Source: Macrostomum hystrix
Taxonomy: Eukaryota; Platyhelminthes; Macrostomidae
Assembly: GCA_950097015.1 (NCBI GenBank)
Contig: CATNEN010000001.1
Location: 14,687,001-14,751,000, forward strand
Length of the DNA: 64,000 nucleotides
Reading direction: 5' to 3'
Part shown: positions 21,767 to 29,731 of the stretch, piece by piece
Layout of the letters: each line of letters opens with the position of its first letter
Position numbering within the stretch: the stretch's first letter is position 1
Notes under the pieces: generated by a model
What the model was told of the DNA's origin: nothing
The model's input: only the letters and a program-made list of their open reading frames with translations
Database searches by the model: none
Program-made: the position numbers and the translations under genes

Positions 21767-22631
21767 CTTGACACCGTTTAGCGCGTCGACCGGTTGATTT
21801 TTCCAATTGATAAGCGCCGGAATTTCGTTCGCAGGAGTGGGAAGCTACAAAAACGCGTCCCTTAACATGTCAAGAGTGATGAGAAAAAGACATCCATATT
21901 GCAAGTTTTCTGTCTATGGCCCAAGTAACCTCTGCAGACAACATAGCGAGCAACGTTTAGTCTATGGTCAAGAGGAAAGTCTGGATTAATGGCACTTAAA
22001 AAGTGTGGAATAATGGCCGCAAAAGTGTGGAATAATGACTGCGCGCTGAGTGAAAGTGTACATACAATGCACTATGCGCTATGCGCACTCGTGATTTGGC
22101 CATTATTCCACTCAGCCACATACCATACAATCTATCATTGCTGCAGAATAGGGCACACGCTGTAGAATAAAAATGGCTGTTAGTTTGAAGGCTGATTTAG
22201 CCTTCGTCTTCAACAGACAGCAGCAGAAAAAGAAGCAGCAGCTTTGTCCATAGACGGCATCAACATTTTCCGGGCATTATTTACTTAAAGCCCGCAAATT
22301 CAATGAGGCATCACCATGCTCTATAAGAGATAGAACACGCTTTTTTCGGGCACTATTGACATATGGCCAAGCATTCTTAAATTGCTGAGAAATATTCATT
22401 GTCTATGGCCAAAAAGCAATCCTTCACCAATAACGCGACTGTGCAGTAAATCCCAAGCCGTACTGTAAATTCCAACCACCGTGCTGTAAATTCCCGCACG
22501 TATTCAACTTATTAAATTTATTTAAGTCAATAGATGAGCAAGTGCACATTAAAAAGTGCAACAACAAACAAAGCAAAGTTTTTATGGAAAACCCAGTACA
22601 TCAAGAACACACCTGTTAGTGTCGGCGTCTT
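21767..22631. other. Spacer between two recombinase genes
   Basis: Holds a hairpin (22005-22111), four GTCTATGG/CCATAGAC motifs (21912, 21960, 22248, 22401) and three short gtaaattcc-containing repeats at 22445-22497. No gene seen. Confidence 0.6.
22005..22111. repeat. Hairpin with GTGGAATAATGGCC arms
   Basis: GTGGAATAATGGCC at 22005-22018 is exactly complementary to 22098-22111. The loop contains atgcgctatgcgcactcgtg, close to the centre of the larger palindrome at 24272-24377. It lies about 240 bp upstream of recombinase A. Confidence 0.75.
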
Positions 22632-24125
22632 TCACATCTTTCCAAATGTGCAGTTGCTGACCGGTGCGTGAAACTTGAAAACAACTTGCACGGTTGTTTT
22701 CTCAGCATCGTCACAACTCTGGCTTGTAGGCGAGGCATTCTGGGATCGACGTACCGATACTGTGTGGCTTACAGCAGGCTGCTTTCGTGCGGACTCCACG
22801 ACAGCATCGGTTGTAGAATTCAAGGACTCATGAAATGAGCCGCACATCTCTTGCACCTCACCGACATAGCGGGATCCAAACCGCAGGTACCGCTCAACGG
22901 TTTTTGTCGCCTTCTGTCCTGTCACCTTGCAAATATCGGACACACTGTGTCCGGCATCTGCAAGTCGCTTGACAACAGTCGGTCGAACGTTATGTCCAGT
23001 GTAGCGCTTGCTAAGGCCGGCATCCTCACTGATGCGAGCTATCATTCCGGTCAGAGTATTGATGCCGATAGGCTGTTTCCCAAAATACCAGTTGCTGTTC
23101 TCATAACCCTTCTCTCGCGGCTTCAGAAAAAGGCGGCTGTAGACGAAGCACCCACAGCAGTTGCTGATGATGTACAGGAAATAGATTCCTCTCTCTTCAC
23201 CAAGTACAAACGGAGACACTGCACAGGGCAATGAACATCGGCACTGGTCATTACAGACTCCTTCACATTGCACGAAGCATCTCTTATTAAGTTGCTTCTT
23301 CGTTTCCAACATCTTCACCTTTCCCTCGAGAACAATCTCCCGGCCGTCGGGCGCCCTACCGAAGACAAAGCTATCGGTACTCAAACCACGTAGCCACTCT
23401 CGTCCTCTGGTCCCAAAGTAGTAAACCGTGTTATAATATACTTCTTTAAGCAGTCTCAACGGAGTAGAACGGTTAAAGTAGGCAGACAGACGCGCCAAAT
23501 CCTCAGGATCGATTGCTTCGAAGTGAGACACGGAACCTCCCTCGTTGAAGAAACGCCGTCCGACCATCCTAAGAGTCTCATTGGCTCGGTAAAACTCTGG
23601 GTCAGCAATGATGTTGAAACTTCTTTGCCGCATGAAGAAGTGGAAAAGCGCCGCTCCTGAATACATACGAGTGTCGCAGGAGCATAAGCCTTTTCCATCA
23701 CGCCTCTTCAATGTCCCGTAGAAATACCGCAGGGCGTTATTCAGATCCTCCTTCGTACAGGAAGTCTCTTCGAACTTCATGGCCGGATATGCAGATACAA
23801 ACTTCCGAAAGAGGCCCAAGTAGAGATCTTCTTGTCGCTACGTCCCTTCAACACAGTTGATCTTCTCAAGTTCCTGCAAATCTGCGTCCAGCTGCGTCAG
23901 TGCAGATTCTTCCTGGCCAGGTCCATCGATCTGTGGTAACAATTCGAAGAGTTTATTGCTCACCTCGTCGAGATCTTCGGTAAAATCGTCAGCGACACCC
24001 AGTTGCTCGTCAACCATTGCCATCACTTCCTGCCAGGCCAAAGCCTGATCAATCTCCGTAGACGCAAGACCCGAAGTCATTTCATTCGGAAATGTATAGT
24101 CAATTAGTCTAATGATTCGAGACAT
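22632..24125 (-). CDS. Crypton-like tyrosine recombinase B with in-frame TAG
   Basis: ATG at 24125 opens a 498-codon frame interrupted only by TAG at 23840-23838 (codon 96). The segment before it is acidic (LDADLQELEKINCVEGT). After it, core-binding and catalytic domains match recombinase A: LRYFYGTLKRRDGK, Arg in FGTRGREW (about 240), H-x-x-R in GHNVR (378, 381), Tyr in VERYL (413). TGQKA again has Gln where His/Trp is usual. It ends NCTFGKM. Roughly 23267-23126 reads as an odd Cys-rich segment; the +1 frame there gives the expected family sequence (CPVQCLRLYLVKREE), so two compensating frameshifts flank it. Activity is doubtful. ATG 24125 was chosen over an upstream in-frame GTG. Confidence 0.75.
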
Positions 24126-24271
24126 TTTCGGTTGTATTTCTTCTCTCGTCGCTACTTTCTGGCCAAACCTAAATTTCACTTATCCCTCTTATAGTCCATG
24201 CGTGCGGTAAATTCCAATCTGTCTATGTCTATGGCTAAAACCAGAAGAATGCTTTGCGCATAAATCAATGA

Positions 24272-24377
24272 ATTTATCACTAGGTTTCGAGTGCGTAAAT
24301 AGTCTTGGCACGAGTGCGCGTAGCGCATAGCGCACTCGTGCCAAGACTATCTACGCACTCGAAACCTAGAGATAAAT
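24272..24377. repeat. 106-bp near-perfect palindrome
   Basis: The 48-base arms 24272-24319 and 24330-24377 are complementary at about 46 positions around a 10-base centre (gtagcgcata), itself flanked by GCGC. It could extrude as a cruciform. It sits 150 bp upstream of recombinase B and just beyond the broken IS630-like gene. Confidence 0.85.
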
Positions 24378-24479
24378 CTACCATTTACTTAATACCATCG
24401 AGCCTTCGGCTCTCGGGCATTAAAAAAATTGTGCCCGGAAAAGCGTGCTTTATCTCCTGCATAAAAGCCTTTGTCAGTG

Positions 24480-25155
24480 CCGCTGTAGTCTATGGTAACC
24501 AGCTTGCTGATATTTTATGTCGATCACGCCGACCTGTGGCAAAACAGCGAAGCAAATAGTGATACCAGTGCTTTTCTGTCCCGCAGCTGTTCGGTATGCA
24601 CTCTCGCCTCGAAGCGCTCGTCCTTGCTGACGTCTTGTTCAGGATTCATAGCCGAACTCGTCAATAAAAACTTTAGGAGAGTTCACAACATATGCAGAGC
24701 ACCACCAATTGTAATAGGCTTCTCGCTCAGCTAAGGCAGACGGCGAGTTCCTCTCCACAGGAACGTCCCGAACCAGCTTAACAGTGTATGCTAGACCACT
24801 GAGATGTCGGCTCAGTGTTTTCACTGATACATTTGGCTTCTCAGGGAACCTCACTTGCAGGCAGTGCTTCATCTTGGCAAGTGTAAGAACAGGTTTATCA
24901 TCCAGTAGTTCGGTGCAGCATTGCTCCATCTGCTCGTCAAACATTGAATACGTTCTACCGCCTGGGTCTCTTTTCCCGACGACCAGATCGCACGATGGAA
25001 TAGGCTGTAGCTCGATTTATATTCATTAGTCTTGCGAGCCGAAGATAATCTTGCCCATTCACATGAGCATCAAGAAGGCGGCCTCTATCATCGTCTGACA
25101 CTCTCCCGTATTGCCCACGGGTTTCTTCATCACCTTGATCTTCTCCAAGAAATTA
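24480..25155 (-). pseudogene. IS630/Tc1-mariner-like transposase, broken
   Basis: On the minus strand the pieces line up as an IS630-type transposase: helix-turn-helix (RGRLLDAHVNGQDYLRLARL, INRATAYSIVRSG), a second DNA-binding part (NVSVKTLSRHLSGLAYTVK), then the first catalytic Asp in VFIDEFGY, and TRRQQGRALRGESAYRTA beyond. It is broken in at least two places: a one-base frameshift near 24970 (KRP into PGGRTYS), and TGA at 24641-24639 where the family normally has Trp before TRR. The rest of the DDE domain decays by about 24480. The element that carried it cannot be delimited; the 24.3-kb palindrome is a possible edge. Confidence 0.7.
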
Positions 25156-25604
25156 TTTGTCTCTATCTTGTTTAAGTAGCTATGCGTCACTCATTCCACT
25201 GTATTTCTCTGTTGAAAAAAGTGAGGTCTTTCACTTTATGTACTGAGAACCAAAGGTTTTGATATAAATGTAGCCTTCAAAAACGTCTATGGTTTAAACT
25301 GAATGCAAAATGTTGAATTTTAATGTATATTGTTTATATCGAATGACTATTTTTACACTCTGCAATAAAGTTTTGTCATAGACAATACAAGAAGAATGTG
25401 GCGGGTTGAAACTGAGTGCACTTTGCAGAAAATGAATGTCTTTTGTTAAAATTGAATGCAAGGCTGCCGAATTCGGATGCTGGTCTGACAGGTTAAAAAT
25501 ATATTGATGAATTTTATTGCAAGCTTGCTGAAATTGAATAAGCGTTTGTTTGAAATTGAACGAAAAATGTGTATTAAGAATATGCAATTAATGCAGTTCG
25601 AACT
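25156..25604. other. AT-rich flank of the large inverted-repeat element
   Basis: Contains one GTCTATGG (25285-25292) and several dispersed aaattgaatgc-like words. No gene. Confidence 0.4.
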
Positions 25605-27705
25605 ATTGTAATGGTTGGGAGTTTTTGAAGCCACTGATCTGCCCTCGTGAAGGGTGGGAGCTCGGAGACGGGCGATAGAGTCGATTGTATATCTGCCTAG
25701 CTACTCGCGAGATGCCGCGGAGAGAGGGAGGGGAGAAAAGGGGAGATGAGGAGGTTCAATGGATGCAGGGAGTGGTCCTATTGGCCTCAGGCTGGCCAGT
25801 CCCACTCGTCCCATAGGCCACAGACATGACTGCTGTGCCTACCCCAAGCTGTGCTCGAAACCGGCGAAAAGTCTAAAGGGGGGCGTCGGATTATCCGGAA
25901 TCAGACAAGACAGGGCTAAGTAGCCTACTGTCGTCAGTAGCGCGGTGCGCCACTGACTCCTAGCCTTGGTAGCGGTGGTCAAACCGGTCTAGGCTCTTGC
26001 CACAGAACTGCGGAAAGGCTATCGGCAAAGCGGATAGATGATCTAGGGTAGCACCACCACCCAATGCGGCTACGTTGCCACCGCAGGCATTTGGGAACTT
26101 GGGTCCCCGGAGTACACAGCTCCTAGTTTATCACGCAGATCTAGACAAGCCGAAAATAGGGCATTACTGCAACTTCCGTTTTAGACGGGTGAGAGCCCCA
26201 GAATGGATCGAGACACGCCTCAAAGGAGATTCCTGAATTCGCGCTACAGGGGTCTAGAAAGGTGGTACTAAGAACTCGAATGAGAATCCGTAGCCAGAAT
26301 CCTACTCATAACACATCGGGCACATTCCATACATTAGACTGCAGCCCACAAATTAAGTAACTAACAAATCCGAATCCGTGTGAGTTGAGGAGATCAGAGG
26401 CTGGAGAGATTAAGCAGAACAGCCGGCCAAGGAATCCCCCACCCCTGGCAGAGATGCACATGCTACGCTCCGCATCTGCTCGCGAATCCCTAGCTCCTTA
26501 TTCCTCTCATGCGCGCTCACAGTTATCTTCCTGCCACAGCCTTCAGCTCGGCCTCGCCAGAGCCCACCCCTTAGTGAATTAGCCACTAATGTCCGAGAGC
26601 TGTCTAATAGAGAAATAAATAGTGCCGTCTTCCGCTACTAAAGCTGCCTAGCTAGCAGAAGGATATCTAGGAATGACAATCAAAAGCCGCTGCGCGGGTT
26701 ACTTAACTGAATACCGGTCGCGTGCTGCAGGCCTGTAGTTCTCGAGGGAAGGGACAGGGCAAAATTAGCGAGGAAAGGGAAAGGAGCTGGCAGGCAGGGG
26801 CCAACACACTGGCGGGCGCGAAGCGCAATTTCAGAGCTCACCTGAAGAGGCGGCTTGTCCTATTCGGGGCTTATAGACAGGCAATGGGCCTGTAAGCGCT
26901 AGCTGAGCTTTAAGCTCTAGGGTCTAAACACTAAGCTGGTGGAGTTAGACTGCGGAGTAGGTGAAGGGACTCGGCTACAGGAGTCCGCGGACTAAGGTGA
27001 GCCCACGGGTCCGAGGGAGTCGCAAGTTTGCGGTCGGAAAGTCCGGGTTCGGCGGTCCGGGGCTCCTTTTCTTGGGGAACAGCGCAGCGCGCTTGCTTAA
27101 ATAGTCCTGCAGCACGCCAACCTCGATATTCATCAAAATAACCCACATCCACGCCGGCCTGTCAACGAGGAATCGGAGCGGCGATGGGCCACCCCGATTA
27201 CCCAATGAACCAGCGGCGAGAAACGACAGATGCTCCTTTACGAGCAGCCGCCGGCAGTCGGCCAATAATTGCTACTCCGCCACGACAATGGGAGGCGCAG
27301 GCGCCAACCTGCCTACAGTGACGTTACATGTATCTAAAGGGGAAAGGGCTGGGCTCGGATTACACTAAAGAAGTGGGGACATGAAGAATTATTGATCACT
27401 TGAATGCCTGAGTGATTCCCGATATCTGATCGCGGTTTGGAGGGGAATTATTACCTAAACTAGCTCATACAATAAAGTTATGGGCCCGCGATCAGTCATT
27501 CCTACAGGGGTCAAGACAGATCGAGGGAGAGGGGATCGATGGCTACTTAATTCACCGCCGCCCCAAACCCGGCCCTAAGATTAATGATCTTGCTTTTGTG
27601 GCCAGCTGCTATTTGGGTTGCGGTTATTAATTGCTTAAAATTTCGAAAAAAAATTCTGGCTCACACCCTCACTCGATTCTCGTAGCACACTCCACATCAC
27701 TATAA
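25605..27705. repeat. Left arm of the inverted-repeat element
   Basis: GC-rich, without a convincing gene. A gacTATTTAAGc motif (complement near 27103-27113) on the minus strand could be a TATA-like core; its twin in the right arm is near 30268 on the plus strand, so both would point outward. Confidence 0.65.
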
Positions 27706-27829
27706 ACAATTTATCAAGTAAATTGAACAAGTCGAATATTTTAAATTGCCTGCATTGTGTCGCCATGCCTGCATCATCATCATCAGTGCCATCTCCAAAC
27801 GATGCGGAAGCATCCAACTGTCACGACGA

Positions 27830-28215
27830 TTACAGTCGTCGATGCACAACATGTGGTTGTTGTTTTTGTTGGCGTACGGATCCCTCGTTTGGCATATGGG
27901 GGCGCGCCAGCGCGCCCGTCGCCTCGATGAAGATCCGCACCCGATTCGGGTCCTCCCACAGGAGGGACATTGAGCCAGAAGAAGGGAGGAGGTTGCGGCG
28001 TTGATCGGCCCACCTGGGGCAGTCGAGCAGGAAGTGCCGTGTTTCCTCCTCGGGAGCGTTGCATTGAGGGCCTCGGGAGCGTTGCAGTGAGGGCAAGACG
28101 CAGCGGGTACCTTGCCCCAGCGGTGTCGAGTAGCTTGCAGGATTGGCGCGCGGTTCGCCCTGAGTTGGAACAGGATGCGGTCGATGCTGAGCTAGACGAA
28201 GAGCCAGGCTACGGT
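27830..28215 (-). pseudogene. LINE ORF2 C-terminal fragment, frameshifted
   Basis: The minus strand reads RILFQLRANRAPILQATRH in one frame and CNAPEEETRHFLLDCPRWAD in another. Together they give the LINE tail with a CCHC knuckle (CPHCNAPEEETRHFLLDC). The frame change coincides with a short duplication of the stretch encoding CNAPE near 28050-28085. It is a second LINE type, unlike the one at 5.4 kb, inserted inside the inverted-repeat element. Confidence 0.65.
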
Positions 28216-28249
28216 GATTACGGGCATGATAAAACAAAAGTCTGGTAAG

Positions 28250-28895
28250 GTAACTCGCTTTATAGGCAACAGGAACAGAAATGGAATTGCCAACATATGT
28301 TTAAAGTGCCGAAGCTTTTCGTCCTAAGCGGACATCGTCAGGGTCGATTTATTGAAAAACGAAAACGCAGGTGTTTAAAAGTAGGTTGTTGTACATTGTG
28401 AGTTAAAGTCCGATGGGCAGGTCAAAAGGCGAACCATGATCAAGAGGTTGGAGAGGAGCGCACACAAAACGCAGAGAGAGAGCGTGCCTCATACGTCAGA
28501 ACACTTGGAGCTGTTGGCTTGCACTGCTCCCCGCTAATTGGACATTAAGGTTTGGCTTGAGGACCTTGATGTACATGGCTTCAAGAATGGTCAGTTTGTA
28601 ATCTTGCCTGCACGCTTCAAAAACTTTGAACAGTTTAAGTGGCTGTTTATTACAACAACTATCGCAACCTAGCAAATGGTCCCGGATAGCAGAGTTTTTC
28701 ACCCAACTCCTTAGCCTACGTGTATAAATGTCGTTTTGTCTTTTCCATGTAAGTAGTGCTCTGATCCACAGAACAATTGAATTGGTACACGACACCTGCA
28801 ACAAGTGGCCTTGGAACACGGTTTTTCAATCTACTAACAAAACGGGAAATCTTGTCTGTGCGAAAGATGACCTTGATATCAGAGTCAAACCATTT
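28250..28895 (-). mobile_element. Penelope-like element, 3' fragment
   Basis: On the minus strand the frame reads FDSDIKVIFRTDKISRF, then the GIY-YIG-like start VVYQFNCSVDQSTTYM and KTKRHLYTR, then NSAIRDHLLGC and LTILEAMYIKVLKPNLNVQ. This order is that of the C-terminal GIY-YIG endonuclease of Penelope-like elements. One frame change separates the two halves near 28735. The reverse transcriptase is missing. The last coding codon is near 28496; about 250 bp of 3' sequence follows and contains a hammerhead-like core. Confidence 0.7.
28300..28350 (-). ncRNA. Hammerhead-ribozyme-like core in the Penelope 3' region
   Basis: The minus strand has CTGACGA, a short stem (GTCC, loop GCTTA, GGAC) and GAAA in the exact spacing of the hammerhead catalytic core, followed by AAG..CTT that could form a tiny stem III. 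Hammerheads are known in Penelope-like elements. A convincing stem I could not be paired by eye, so activity is uncertain. Confidence 0.45.
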
Positions 28896-29731
28896 ACTAT
28901 GGCAAATTCGGAGCTTCTCCGTTCGCGACTGTGGATGAGTTGCGTCGTGCGTACCGGCGGGAGAGTCTGCGCCGACACCCGGACAAGTGCGGACCGCAGG
29001 GCACTGAGAGTTTCCAGAAACTGCAGCATGCGAGTGCTATTTTGCTATGTCCATTTCGGCGAGCGCTATACGACCGGTTCGGCCGGGAGGCGGTCTCGGA
29101 CCCGATGAAGTGTGCGAAATACTTTGTTCCTCCGTACGGGATGCAGGTCCCAGAAGATTTCGTCATCAATGTCGACTCACAGTCTGTGAGTTCTAACGAG
29201 GATGGCGAAGGCTTCTCGGAGGACCGGAGCAGCCAGCTCGATGAAGATTTGCCAGACTACGAGGCCAGGGGCACCTATGACTGGACGCAGCCGGAAGACA
29301 GCGAGCTCGATGAAGATTTGCCAGACTACGAGGCCAGGCGCACCTATGACTGGACGCAGTCGGAAGAGGACGAACTCCTAGACGACTCGACGGAGGACGC
29401 TGAGATGGTACACGACGAGCCACCGGGAACATCTGAAGTCGGACCGGCAGTGGTTTCCGCTGTGGCCTGCGCGACTGACTCCAGCAGGTCGGAAGAAGAG
29501 CCTTGGGTTGGCGATGCAGCTCGGGAGAGGTTGCACTTAAGAAAGCGAACCCAGCGCAACATCCTACAAGGAAGTTCAGCCGCCACATTCCGCACGCTGG
29601 TAAAAATAGCCGCGCTGTGCCACTTGGAACGGCGGGATTTCACATTTCACATTTTTCATTGTGATGTGGAGTGTGCTGCGGGAATCGAGTGGGAATGTGA
29701 GCCAGCAAAATTTTTCAAATTTTTTAAGTAG
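28883..29731 (+). CDS. J-domain (DnaJ-type) protein, exon inside the inverted-repeat element
   Basis: After an acceptor-like gatatcag at 28882, the frame runs open to a stop at 29729-29731. It begins with a full J domain: YYGKFGASPFATVDELRRAY (helices I-II), RRHPDKCG with the HPD signature that stimulates Hsp70 ATPase, FQKLQHASAIL (helix III) and ALYDRFG. An acidic tail contains a duplicated DEDLPDYEAR(G/R)TYDWTQ block, then basic and Cys-containing residues. No ATG precedes the J domain in frame, so an upstream exon is needed or it is a fragment. The last 80 bp lie within the right arm. It would act as an Hsp70 co-chaperone. The intact frame suggests recent function or recent capture. Confidence 0.6.
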   Translation, partial: SQTIYYGKFGASPFATVDELRRAYRRESLRRHPDKCGPQGTESFQKLQHASAILLCPFRRALYDRFGREAVSDPMKCAKYFVPPYGMQVPEDFVINVDSQSVSSNEDGEGFSEDRSSQLDEDLPDYEARGTYDWTQPEDSELDEDLPDYEARRTYDWTQSEEDELLDDSTEDAEMVHDEPPGTSEVGPAVVSAVACATDSSRSEEEPWVGDAARERLHLRKRTQRNILQGSSAATFRTLVKIAALCHLERRDFTFHIFHCDVECAAGIEWECEPAKFFKFFK

